This document shows, piece by piece, positions 1 to 7,743 of a stretch of 64,000 nucleotides of DNA. This DNA comes from Pseudomonas sp. LBUM920 (GTDB lineage Bacteria > Pseudomonadota > Gammaproteobacteria > Pseudomonadales > Pseudomonadaceae), in NCBI RefSeq assembly GCF_003852315.1, contig NZ_CP027762.1, positions 4,321,501 to 4,385,500 on the forward strand, given 5' to 3'. The notes beneath the pieces are model-generated. The model did no database searches. It was not told where the DNA came from and saw only the letters and a program-made list of their open reading frames with translations. Position numbers and translations under genes: made by a program. Each line of letters begins with the position of its first letter. The stretch's first letter is position 1.

Positions 1-845
1 GTATTGATTTGCGTCGGCTGTTTTTTGCCATTGATACCGACCCGGGGCTGATTGGCGCGGGCGTGGTGTACATCGATGAGACGTTCAACGTGGTGATACT
101 GCGTGAGTTTCAGGCGGTATGCAGCGTGGTGCCGAAGAAGCTGGTGTTGCGCGAGGCGCCTCGCTATGTCGGGCCTGCGGAGTTCAAGCGGATGTTGGAG
201 CATGAACCTCGGGAGTCGAGGTTGGTGGCGCAGGCGCTGAATACGGCAGCCACTTGTACGGGTGCGTTGTTGAGCTGGATGGTAGTTTCGAGTGGAATTG
301 CGTTAATACCGTTTTCAGCGGGAGCGAGTACGGCTATTACGTTTATTGGCCAGGCTGCCTTGGCAGCCAGTCTCGCCCAATGTTTTATCGGCGTTGGTAG
401 AACCGGCGCTGAGTTGATTGCTCCGCAAATTCTTGATCGTCTCGACAACGAGGTTTGGTATGAGGCCGCTACCTCTGTGCTGGATGGCGTCGCTTTACTT
501 GGAATTGGAACATCAGCCCTGACGACAGTCAAAGCCATTAATGTCAGTACCAGGGTAACGGGTAAACCCCTCAGACAAATACTCAAAGGGCTTACGCGAC
601 AAGAGCGGGTAAAAATCAACGATGAATTGCTCAGAATCAACGACCCGCGACTGACGACGAAACTACTCAAGTTGAAACAAGCTGCTGGCACCGCTTCCAA
701 GCGCATCAGTGCGACACACATGCAACGTGCCACAGCCACTCACATAAGGGATGCATGCGCGGGAATACTGGGGATAACCAGCAGCGCAATGTCAGGGAAC
801 GTCAAGACCCTCGCTATTGGTATCTACGAGGAAGTCAGACCGTGA
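1..845 (+). CDS. C-terminal part of an unrecognised protein (5' end outside window)
   Basis: The reading frame is open to the left edge: codons for Ile and Asp precede the first possible start, a TTG at 9, so that TTG is probably internal and the gene starts upstream of the window. About 280 residues are visible. A soluble region of about 80 residues is followed by a long hydrophobic, glycine- and alanine-rich stretch (about residues 83-130 from the TTG) that could form two membrane-inserting helices. A basic, helical C-terminus follows, rich in Lys, Arg and Thr. I do not recognise a family. The stop codon overlaps the start of the next gene, so the two are translationally coupled. A hydrophobic hairpin plus a coupled small membrane protein is compatible with a membrane-acting toxin and its immunity protein, but that is inference. 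Confidence 0.6.
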   Translation, partial: IDLRRLFFAIDTDPGLIGAGVVYIDETFNVVILREFQAVCSVVPKKLVLREAPRYVGPAEFKRMLEHEPRESRLVAQALNTAATCTGALLSWMVVSSGIALIPFSAGASTAITFIGQAALAASLAQCFIGVGRTGAELIAPQILDRLDNEVWYEAATSVLDGVALLGIGTSALTTVKAINVSTRVTGKPLRQILKGLTRQERVKINDELLRINDPRLTTKLLKLKQAAGTASKRISATHMQRATATHIRDACAGILGITSSAMSGNVKTLAIGIYEEVRP

Positions 846-1411
846 AAAAGCAGCGAGCTCAAAAAGCCCTGGAAAAAATGGGTTACAGCAATCAACCCGC
901 TCTTGACTGGAAAAACATGAGCGCAGAAAACTTCCATTATTCAGTTTTCTACTTAGAAGACCCTCGTTTATTGCGCAAACGCTACACACCCGTCATTGCT
1001 GGATGGATGCTTGCCGGCGGGTTCTCAATTGCACTGACCGGTTTGCTGGTATTGGTCACCTATCTTTCCAGTGCACCGGACGATACAACGTTGCGAAATT
1101 GGTTTTTTTCCTGGCTGGCAATCACTGTAGTGTTTGGTATCGCCAAAGCTAGAGTGCTGTACGGTCACATTCATTGGATCTGGATTCATGTCGGCGTATA
1201 CAGCATCTGTTTTATGGTCTCACTGGCCTCAATCATCTACGCCCCCAATATTTACCTCTACTCCACAGCCCTCCTCTGCCCCTTGATCGGCCTACTGATC
1301 CTCAACAGCCACCGCTGCCGCGAACTCCGTCACAAGATGGTAGAACTCCGCCATAAACGCGAAGCCATCATCGCGACCCTGAAAAAACAGGGTCGCTGGA
1401 AATGGTGGTAA
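842..1411 (+). CDS. Small four-helix membrane protein, function unknown
   Basis: I choose the GTG at 842, which overlaps the TGA of the upstream gene and has a GAGGA ribosome-binding site about 8 nt before it. The longer frame from 755 would overlap the previous gene by 90 nt. The product has 189 residues: a basic N-terminus (KKQRAQK), then four hydrophobic segments at about residues 52-78, 90-110, 115-140 and 143-163, then a highly basic helical C-terminus rich in His, Arg and Lys. No family is recognised. The overlap with the preceding gene implies a joint function. Four-helix membrane proteins coded right behind a larger protein are often immunity proteins, but nothing in the sequence proves it here. 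Confidence 0.7.
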   Translation: MKKQRAQKALEKMGYSNQPALDWKNMSAENFHYSVFYLEDPRLLRKRYTPVIAGWMLAGGFSIALTGLLVLVTYLSSAPDDTTLRNWFFSWLAITVVFGIAKARVLYGHIHWIWIHVGVYSICFMVSLASIIYAPNIYLYSTALLCPLIGLLILNSHRCRELRHKMVELRHKREAIIATLKKQGRWKWW

Positions 1412-1415
1412 TCCC

Positions 1416-2774
1416 CTATCCGACTGCCTGCAACACCTCAGGCGCAGGCTCGGCGCGCGCCGCGGTGTACCGATTTACCGGCACCGGCAAGCCCAAGTGC
1501 CCGCGCAAGGTGCTGTGGCTGTACTCAGTGCGAAACAACCCGCGATCACGCAACAACGGCAACACTTGATCGGTGAAGCGCGCAAAGTCCTCCGGCGCGC
1601 CCACGTGGATATTGAAACCGTCCACCGCCTCTTCGACAAACCAGCGTTCGATCTCGTCCGCCACGGTTTTGGGTGAACCGACAAAACTGGAGAACGGCTT
1701 GGCGAAGCGCAGCGCCGCCTGGCGCAAGGTCAGCCCTTGATCGCGGGCGACTTGCTTGATGTTCTCGGCATGCCCGCGATAGCCATTGCTGCCCAGGTCA
1801 CCCAGGTCAGGAAACGGCTCATCCAGCGCGTACTGCGTGAAGTCGTGGTAGTTGAACGGCCGACCCAATTGCACCAGCGCCTTGTGCAAGTCCAGCTCGC
1901 CGTTGCGTTCACGGTCGATGGCCTGGGCCTGTTCGTCGGTGTCGGCAATGATCGGCGAGATGCCGGGCAGGATGGTCACGTGGTCGGGGTTGCGCCCGGC
2001 GGCGGCAGTGCGTTGTTTGATGTCGCGGTAGTAGGCCTGGGCGTCTTCAAAATTGCCCACGCCGGCGAAAACCCCTTCGGCGTAGTTCGCCGCCAGGCTG
2101 CGCCCGGACTCGGAGATCCCGGCCTGGAAGATCACCGGTTGGCCTTGGGCCGAACGGGCAATATTCAGCGGCCCGGTGACTGAGAAAAACTCACCGTGGT
2201 GGTCCAGGCGATGCTGACGTTGGGGGTCGAGGAACACCTTGCTGGTTTTGTCGCGCACGAAGGCGTCGTCCTCGTAGGAATCCCACAGCCCTTGCACCAC
2301 TTCCAAGTGCTCAGCCGCCCGGCGATAGCGCTCGGTGTGGTCGATATGCTGCTCACGGCCGAAGTTACCGGCAGCGCCTTCCAGGCCGGTGGTCACCACG
2401 TTCCAGCCGGCGCGGCCGCCACTGATCAAGTCCAGGGAGGCGAACTGCCGCGCCACGTTGAAAGGTTCGGTGTAGGACGTGGTCAGTGTGGCGACCAAGC
2501 CGATTTTCGAGGTGGCACCGGCCACCGCCGAGAGCAGGGTCAGCGGCTCCAGGCGGTTGAGAAAGTGCGGCGCCGAATCCGCGGTGATGTAGGGGCTGTC
2601 GACGATGAACACCAGGTCGAACTTCGCCGCTTCGGCCTGCTGCGCCTGGGCGCGATACCAGTCGATGTCGACACTGGCATCGCCGGGGATTTGCGGGTGC
2701 AGCCATTCGTTTTGCGCCGTGCCGACGCCCGTGAGAATGGCGCCGAACTTGAGTTGCCGGGGGGATGTGGACAT
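1416..2774 (-). CDS. FMN-dependent monooxygenase of the NtaA/SnaA/DszA (bacterial luciferase-like) family
   Basis: The protein has 452 residues, normal for the NtaA/SnaA/SoxA/DszA group of reduced-flavin-dependent monooxygenases, which oxidise sulfonates, sulfones, amines or chelators with FMNH2 from a separate reductase. Recognisable blocks are the N-terminal LKFGAIL strand, EPLTLLSAVAGAT, the TTSYTEPFNVARQFASLD block, SGGRAGWNVVTT, GQPVIFQAG and the C-terminal RGLFRTEY. The start at 2774 (MSTSPRQL) has a GGAGGAGC ribosome-binding site. A longer frame to 2975 only reads through a REP element and is rejected. It is the last gene of the operon that begins with the TonB receptor at 10137, so its substrate is probably what that operon imports. 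It is paralogous to the gene at 24458. No flavin reductase is coded nearby. Confidence 0.9.
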   Translation of the reverse strand: MSTSPRQLKFGAILTGVGTAQNEWLHPQIPGDASVDIDWYRAQAQQAEAAKFDLVFIVDSPYITADSAPHFLNRLEPLTLLSAVAGATSKIGLVATLTTSYTEPFNVARQFASLDLISGGRAGWNVVTTGLEGAAGNFGREQHIDHTERYRRAAEHLEVVQGLWDSYEDDAFVRDKTSKVFLDPQRQHRLDHHGEFFSVTGPLNIARSAQGQPVIFQAGISESGRSLAANYAEGVFAGVGNFEDAQAYYRDIKQRTAAAGRNPDHVTILPGISPIIADTDEQAQAIDRERNGELDLHKALVQLGRPFNYHDFTQYALDEPFPDLGDLGSNGYRGHAENIKQVARDQGLTLRQAALRFAKPFSSFVGSPKTVADEIERWFVEEAVDGFNIHVGAPEDFARFTDQVLPLLRDRGLFRTEYSHSTLRGHLGLPVPVNRYTAARAEPAPEVLQAVG

Positions 2775-2808
2775 TTTGATGCTCCTCCGTGGATAAACAT
2801 GAATCACT

Positions 2809-2975
2809 GTGGCGAGCGCGCTTGTTGTGGCGAACAGGCTTGTTGTGGCGAGCGGGCTTGCCCCGCGTTGGGCTGCGAAGCGGCCCCAACACCTCTCGCC
2901 CCAGTTCTCTCTGGATGAACTCGGTGCCTGTGGTGGGCCGCCACGCAGCCCAACGCGCGCAACCCCGCTCGCCAC
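2809..2975. repeat. REP/BIME element (GTGGCGAGCGGGC type)
   Basis: Imperfect copies of TGTGGCGA(G/A) occur at about 2808, 2826 and 2845. The unit GTGGCGAGCGGGCTTGCCCC followed by GCGTTGGGCTGCG is matched in inverse orientation near 2944-2975. The flanks differ slightly, as is usual for paired REP sequences of fluorescent pseudomonads. It lies between the RidA gene and the monooxygenase gene of one operon and could form a transcript hairpin that tunes the last gene. The same family recurs at 30815-30949. Confidence 0.75.
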
Positions 2976-2998
2976 GACACCCGCGCAGACCCCAAAAA

Positions 2999-3433
2999 TC
3001 AGGCCGTACGGGCGGCAATGGCTTCAACTTCCACCAGCGCTCCCGGCAAGGGCAACGCCACCACTTGCAACGCGGTGCGCGCCGGCTTGTTCGGCTGTTC
3101 GGTCGTGCCGAAGAACTGCGTATAACCACGCTGCAACCCGGCAAAGTCGAGCTTGCCACCGGTTTCTTCAGCACCGACCAGAAAAACCCGCAACTGCACG
3201 ATATCGCCCAGGTCCAGGTCTTGTTGTTGAAGGATTTTGCGCAGTTTGTTGAACACCGACACCGTCTGCACTTCGGTGCTGCCGTACGCGGCTGGCGTAC
3301 CCGCAGGGGCCTGGGCGTCGGCAAGATCCGGCAAGGTGCCGCTGACGAAAATCAGGCTGGCAGACGCCGGCACAGTCACGGTTTGCGAGATCGGAAAATC
3401 ACCGACGCGGGTACGTTGGATGCTGTCGCTCAT
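2999..3433 (-). CDS. RidA family (YjgF/YER057c/UK114) enamine/imine deaminase-like protein
   Basis: The 144-residue product has the RidA pattern: LIFVSGTLPDL near residue 30, QTVSVFNKLRKILQQ followed by LGDIVQLRVFL, and a C-terminal region ARTALQVVALPLPGALVEVEAIA that is the family signature with an Arg before the TALQV block. RidA proteins hydrolyse reactive enamine and imine intermediates. The gene follows a flavin amine oxidase by 11 nt, and amine oxidases release imines, so the pairing makes metabolic sense. The start at 3433 (MSDSIQ) follows an AGGAGC ribosome-binding site; the longer frame upstream is a shadow of the oxidase gene. It carries a longer N-terminus than canonical RidA (about 130 residues), so it may be a subfamily member. 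Confidence 0.9.
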   Translation of the reverse strand: MSDSIQRTRVGDFPISQTVTVPASASLIFVSGTLPDLADAQAPAGTPAAYGSTEVQTVSVFNKLRKILQQQDLDLGDIVQLRVFLVGAEETGGKLDFAGLQRGYTQFFGTTEQPNKPARTALQVVALPLPGALVEVEAIAARTA

Positions 3434-3444
3434 GAGGATGCTCC

Positions 3445-5028
3445 TTAAGACGCGGCCAATGCCGCACGCTGTGTTTGTTGCGTCACGCGGTCCGCCAGTT
3501 GCGCAACCACATGGCGCGCCGAGTTGGCCGCCGATTCCTGCCAGATGCCCACGCCGCTTTGCACCAGACCGTCCCCGGCGAAATACACGCGGCCATGGGC
3601 CTGTTCGAGCAAGGCGCTGGCGTCGGCGGGGAAGTGTTCGCGTCGCAGCCACGGGCCTTCGCTGTAGGGGATCTGTTCCCAGGACACGGCCAGCGGGTTG
3701 CGCAGGTGTTTTGAGTAACCCGGATGCAACAGCTCCACGGCCTCCCTGGAGGTGGCGTACTGCTGATCGAACGGCTGCGCGCCAAACACGTCGGCGCCCT
3801 CCCCGGTCACGTAACCGGCCACCAGCAACCCTTCGCGGGTGTTGAGGTCGTTGCTCGGGTACCAGAGCAGGCGCGCCGGGTGTTCGATCCAGGACAGGCC
3901 GCCGTAGGTGCGGTAGTCGGTTTCCCAGAAGCGCGGCGATTGCCACGCCACTTTGGTGGCCTGGTCGCTGCGGGTGCTGAGCAACGCGGCCTTGATCGGG
4001 TCGCTGAAATCAGTATCGAGTTTGGCCAGCAGCGGCAGCGGCAACGTCGAGACCAGATAGTCGGCGCGCACCACCTGTTCGCGGCCACTGTGCTGGTCGT
4101 GATAAGTCACTGCCACGCCGTGTTCCAGCTGGCGGATTTGCCTGACCTGCGCGCCCAATTGCACGTGTTCGCTGACGCGCTGGTAAAAGGCCTCGGTGAT
4201 GCGGTCCATGCCGCCCACCGGTTGGAACATGGTCGCCGAAAACTCAGGGAACTCCGTGTGCAATAACGCGCCCCACAGCTCGGGATGCAGCAGCCGATCC
4301 AGTGCCAGCGGGCTTCGCGTGGCGGGCAATGCGCCGGGGTGCGCAGGCGATTCCAGGTGACCGGCGCGCAGGCTGCCTTCATAGGCCAGCGCTTGCGACA
4401 GGTCGCCGTACACCTGCAAAAACGCCAGCAAGCGCGTGCGCTCTTCGTTGCTCAACACATCATCGAGCGCATCGCGCTGCACGGCCTTGGCCAGCAAGCC
4501 GGACAAGTGCCCGCGCGTATCGTTGATCGCCTGGCCAACGGTGAATGCCGGCTGTTGCAGGTCCGGGCGCACCTGGGCGCCATGGCTGCTGTTGACCAGC
4601 ACTTCGAGCGGTACGCCCAGCTCGCTGCAGTAATCCAGAATCGTACGGTGCTGGCTGGGAATCCTGGCCGGGCCGGCGTTGAAATACAGGCCCTGATCGA
4701 ATGCCACGGTTTGCGTGCGGCCGTCCTTGTAGTCCACGCGGTCGCCATGGCGCAGGGTCCAGGTGCGCCCGCCGACGCGATCGCGCGCCTCCAGCACTTG
4801 CACACTGAACCCGGCGCGGGTCAGTTCCAGCGCAGTGACCAGCCCGGCAATGCCGGCGCCCAGCACCAGCACGCGGGTGCCCTGCCCCAGGCCGGGCTTG
4901 AGTTTCAGCGGCTGTGGGCGTCGGTGCGACGACGGCCCCAGGCCCAGTGCTGCGAGTGCATCCTTGACGGCCGGCTCGCCGCCGACTGCGGCGATGCTCG
5001 ACAGCGCTTCACGTCGTGTCAGTCCCAT
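3445..5028 (-). CDS. Flavin-containing amine oxidase / L-amino-acid oxidase family
   Basis: The product has 527 residues. A Rossmann FAD-binding motif GAGIAGLVTALELTRAGF lies near residues 57-75, followed by LEARDRVGGRTW, the conserved arginine block of the amine oxidase superfamily. GGMDRITEAF lies mid-protein, and the C-terminal FAD contact is FAGDGLVQSGVG near residue 490. Length and layout fit L-amino-acid oxidases and tryptophan 2-monooxygenase-like enzymes. The N-terminus has TRREAL, which recalls a twin-arginine motif, but the following stretch is not clearly hydrophobic, so export is doubtful. The start at 5028 (MGLTRREAL) has an AGGAGC site; the longer frame to 5103 does not. It would oxidise an amine or amino acid delivered by the upstream ABC importer, giving an imine for RidA. 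Confidence 0.87.
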   Translation of the reverse strand: MGLTRREALSSIAAVGGEPAVKDALAALGLGPSSHRRPQPLKLKPGLGQGTRVLVLGAGIAGLVTALELTRAGFSVQVLEARDRVGGRTWTLRHGDRVDYKDGRTQTVAFDQGLYFNAGPARIPSQHRTILDYCSELGVPLEVLVNSSHGAQVRPDLQQPAFTVGQAINDTRGHLSGLLAKAVQRDALDDVLSNEERTRLLAFLQVYGDLSQALAYEGSLRAGHLESPAHPGALPATRSPLALDRLLHPELWGALLHTEFPEFSATMFQPVGGMDRITEAFYQRVSEHVQLGAQVRQIRQLEHGVAVTYHDQHSGREQVVRADYLVSTLPLPLLAKLDTDFSDPIKAALLSTRSDQATKVAWQSPRFWETDYRTYGGLSWIEHPARLLWYPSNDLNTREGLLVAGYVTGEGADVFGAQPFDQQYATSREAVELLHPGYSKHLRNPLAVSWEQIPYSEGPWLRREHFPADASALLEQAHGRVYFAGDGLVQSGVGIWQESAANSARHVVAQLADRVTQQTQRAALAAS

Positions 5029-5039
5029 GATCGATGCTC

Positions 5040-5963
5040 CTAGTCCGGCAGGCCCGGTGGGTTGATCAGCGACGTGTCGACGCGCTCGATGTCCAGGCCC
5101 CAACGTTGCAGCACCTGTTCGTATTGGCCACCGGCAATCGCGCCTTCAAGTGCCGTGTGAATCGGCTGGACCAGGCCGTTGTCCTTGCGGGTGGTCACGG
5201 CGATATCCGCCTTCAACGGCCAGCCACCATTCACCGTGCCGACCAGCTTGATGCCGCCGGTGATGGCCGCCGAATAGGCGTACACCGAGTTGGGCCCGAA
5301 CAGCGCATCGCTGCGCCCCGATTGCACCGCCAGCTGCGCGGCGGCCTGGTCGTCGAAGTACTGCAACAGCGCAGGTTTGATGCCAGCCTTTTCATTCGCC
5401 TCGTTCCACGCCAGCAGGACCTTTTCCTGGTTAGTGCCGGAGCCGACGATGATCTTCAGCCCGGCAATGTCGGAGGCTTGTTTGATCTCGGTGATCTTGC
5501 TGGTGCTCTTGACGTAAAACCCCAGCACATCCTGGCGATACGTGGCGAAGTCAAAACGCTTCTTGCGTGCTTCGGTCACGGTGACGTTGCTGATCACCGC
5601 GTCGTATTTGCCCGAGCTGACACCCAGCGGCCAATCTTCCCAACTGGTCTGCACCACGTTGAGTTGCAGGCCAAGACTGTCGGCGACCAGCTGCGCGGTG
5701 TCGGCCTCGCTGCCGATGGTGGTCTTGTCGTCATTGGCCAGCAGCGCCAGCGGTGGCCCGGCCACGCCGGACACGGCCACGGTGAACTTGCCCGGCTGGG
5801 CAAACTTGAAGCCCGGCGGAATCTGCGCGATGGCCGCTTCGTTGCGCGGCACATGAATGCGCACGCGGTCAGGGCTGAGGTCGACCTGTTGCACGGCGAA
5901 AGCGGTTTGCGCGGTGCTGACGGCTAGCGCCAGCAAGGCCACGCGAGCGGTATGGATGAACAT
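5040..5963 (-). CDS. ABC transporter periplasmic binding protein, polar amino acid family
   Basis: This 307-residue protein begins with a clear signal peptide (MFIHTARVALLALAVSTAQTAFA). The mature part is a family 3 solute-binding protein: the GKYDAVISNVTVTEARKKRFDFA block around residues 125-150 is the classic pattern for amino acid and opine binding proteins, followed by GLKIIVGSGTNQEKVL. It carries about 30 extra residues between the signal peptide and the first lobe. The gene is 17 nt downstream of the ATPase gene and 11 nt upstream of the oxidase gene in the same operon. The ligand is unknown; an amine or amino acid derivative is likely from context. Confidence 0.92.
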   Translation of the reverse strand: MFIHTARVALLALAVSTAQTAFAVQQVDLSPDRVRIHVPRNEAAIAQIPPGFKFAQPGKFTVAVSGVAGPPLALLANDDKTTIGSEADTAQLVADSLGLQLNVVQTSWEDWPLGVSSGKYDAVISNVTVTEARKKRFDFATYRQDVLGFYVKSTSKITEIKQASDIAGLKIIVGSGTNQEKVLLAWNEANEKAGIKPALLQYFDDQAAAQLAVQSGRSDALFGPNSVYAYSAAITGGIKLVGTVNGGWPLKADIAVTTRKDNGLVQPIHTALEGAIAGGQYEQVLQRWGLDIERVDTSLINPPGLPD

Positions 5964-5980
5964 GGCAGTCACTCCTTGAA

Positions 5981-6754
5981 CTAAAGCACCTTGCCGAGAA
6001 AGGCCACGGTGCGGGGATGTCGGGGTTGGCGGAAAATCTGTTCGGGCGGGCCCTCTTCGATCAATTGGCCGTCGCACAGAAACACCACGTGGTCGGCCAC
6101 CTCGCGGGCGAAACCGATCTCGTGGGTGACGATCACCAGGGTCACGCCCAGTTGGGTCAGGCCCTTGATCACATCGAGCACTTCGCCCACCAGTTCCGGG
6201 TCGAGGGCTGAAGTGGGTTCGTCAAACAGCAGCACCTTGGGGTCCAGCGCCAGGGCACGGGCGATGGCCACGCGCTGTTGCTGGCCGCCGGAGAGCTGGC
6301 GTGGGTAGGCATCGACCTTGTCTGCCAGGCCGACCTTGGCCAGCAGTTCGGACGCCTTGGCCTGCGCCTCGGCCCTGCTCCAGCGCTTGTGCGCCAGCGG
6401 CGCTTCGGCGATGTTTTCCCAGGCGGTGAGGTGCGGGAACAGGTTGAAGTTCTGGAACACGAAGCCCACGTCGATACGGCGTTTAAGAATCTCGCGCTCT
6501 TTCAATTCGTAGAGCAGGTCACCCTTGCGGCGGTAACCGACGTATTCACCGTCGATGGTGATGTGCCCGCTGTCGATCTTCTCCAGGTGGTTGATGGTGC
6601 GCAGCAAGGTGGATTTGCCCGAGCCGGACGGCCCGAGAATCACCGTGACCTTGCCCGGGTCGATGGTCAGGTCGATGTCTTTGAGCACCTGCTGGTTGCC
6701 AAAGCGCTTGCCCACGCCCTGGATCTGGATGCGCCCCGCGCGTGCGTCACTCAT
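5981..6754 (-). CDS. ABC transporter ATP-binding protein, polar amino acid type
   Basis: The 257-residue product is a complete nucleotide-binding subunit: Walker A GPSGSGKS near residue 41, Q-loop VFQNFNLFPHLT, signature LSGGQQQR, Walker B VLLFDEPTSAL and switch histidine VTHE. The family is the GlnQ/HisP/OccP group. An insertion of about 20 residues between Walker A and the Q-loop (GYRRKGDLLYELKEREILK) is typical of some members that import opines or amino acid derivatives. The start at 6754 overlaps the end of the permease gene by 8 nt. It energises the import of whatever the binding protein at 5040 carries. Confidence 0.93.
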   Translation of the reverse strand: MSDARAGRIQIQGVGKRFGNQQVLKDIDLTIDPGKVTVILGPSGSGKSTLLRTINHLEKIDSGHITIDGEYVGYRRKGDLLYELKEREILKRRIDVGFVFQNFNLFPHLTAWENIAEAPLAHKRWSRAEAQAKASELLAKVGLADKVDAYPRQLSGGQQQRVAIARALALDPKVLLFDEPTSALDPELVGEVLDVIKGLTQLGVTLVIVTHEIGFAREVADHVVFLCDGQLIEEGPPEQIFRQPRHPRTVAFLGKVL

Positions 6755-7718
6755 GGGTTTTCTCCTTGAGCCAGCGGCGGATGCGTTGCAGCGGTGTCGG
6801 CGGCAACACGCGTGCGGTGCCACGCGCGAAGTGGCGCTCGACGTAGTACTGGGCGCTGGTCAGCACGGTGGTGATGATCAGGTACCACACGGTGGCCACG
6901 ATCAGCAGCGGGATCACCGCCTGGGTGCGGTTGTAGATGACCTGCACGGTGTAGAACAGCTCCGGCAAGGCCAGCACGTAGACGATGGAGGTGCCCTTGA
7001 CGAGGCCGATGATTTCGTTGAAACCCGAGGGCAGAATCGAGCGCAAGGCCTGGGGCAGAATGATGCGAAAGATACGGCGCGAAGCCGGCAAACCCAAGGC
7101 CGCCGCCGCTTCATGCTGGCCGGCATCTACGCCGATCAAGCCGCCGCGAATGATCTCTGCCGCGTAGGCCGCTTGCATCAGGCTCAGGCCCAACACCGCC
7201 ACGGTGAATTGACTGAGCACATCCACCGTCGACCATTCGGCGAACACCACGCCGGTGAACGGCACGCCGAGCACGATGTGGTCATACAGGTAGGCAAAGT
7301 TGTAGAGGATGATCAGCACCAGCAGCGCCGGCATCGAGCGGAAAAACCAGATATAGCCCCAGGCCAACGCCGCCAGCAGCGGCGAGCCCGACAGCCGCGC
7401 CAGGGCCAAGGCAGTGCCGAGGATGATGCTGAACACGGTGCTGAGCAATGTCAGCAACAGCGTCTGGCCCAGGCCGCGCAGCACCGACGGCGAGAAGAAC
7501 CACTGGCCGAATACGCCCCACTCCCAACGCGGGTTGGTGGCCAGCGAATGCACGATGGCGAGCAGTACCAGCGCGGCGAAAATCGACCCGGCCCAGCGCC
7601 ACGGGTGTCGGGCCGGCACTACGTGCAAGGCTTTGATCGGCGTTGCGACACGCGCCTGGCGAACCGGGTAGTCGGTGACCTCATCGATCAGGTCATAGGT
7701 TTTGGCGACAATGGGCAT
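6747..7718 (-). CDS. ABC transporter permease, polar amino acid type (His/Glu/Gln/Arg/opine family)
   Basis: The 323-residue inner-membrane protein has a long N-terminal extension before a first helix (WAGSIFAALVLLAIV), then the conserved core GLGQTLLLTLLSTVFSIILGTALALAR, WFFRSMPALLVLIIL and the EAA loop HEAAAALGLPASRRIFRIILPQA that contacts the ATPase. About six membrane segments are visible. A single permease gene implies a homodimer. It lies 25 nt downstream of the TonB receptor gene and overlaps the ATPase gene by 8 nt, so receptor and importer are one transcription unit. Confidence 0.92.
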   Translation of the reverse strand: MPIVAKTYDLIDEVTDYPVRQARVATPIKALHVVPARHPWRWAGSIFAALVLLAIVHSLATNPRWEWGVFGQWFFSPSVLRGLGQTLLLTLLSTVFSIILGTALALARLSGSPLLAALAWGYIWFFRSMPALLVLIILYNFAYLYDHIVLGVPFTGVVFAEWSTVDVLSQFTVAVLGLSLMQAAYAAEIIRGGLIGVDAGQHEAAAALGLPASRRIFRIILPQALRSILPSGFNEIIGLVKGTSIVYVLALPELFYTVQVIYNRTQAVIPLLIVATVWYLIITTVLTSAQYYVERHFARGTARVLPPTPLQRIRRWLKEKTHE

Positions 7719-7743
7719 GGTCTATTCCTCGCGGGTTGCGGCC

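Noticed and set aside
164..739. Long minus-strand frame opposite the first gene
   Set aside because: Shadow of the plus-strand gene. The same holds for the many long antisense frames opposite GC-rich genes such as pheT, thrS and the TonB receptors.
1373..1396. Hairpin GCGACCCTG-AAAAAA-CAGGGTCGC as a terminator
   Set aside because: It lies inside the coding end of the membrane protein gene and has no T-tract after it.
2775..2975. N-terminal extension of the monooxygenase
   Set aside because: It translates a REP element; a good ribosome-binding site and the conserved N-terminus lie at 2774.
5026..5103. Twin-arginine export of the amine oxidase
   Set aside because: TRREAL resembles the motif but no hydrophobic stretch follows.
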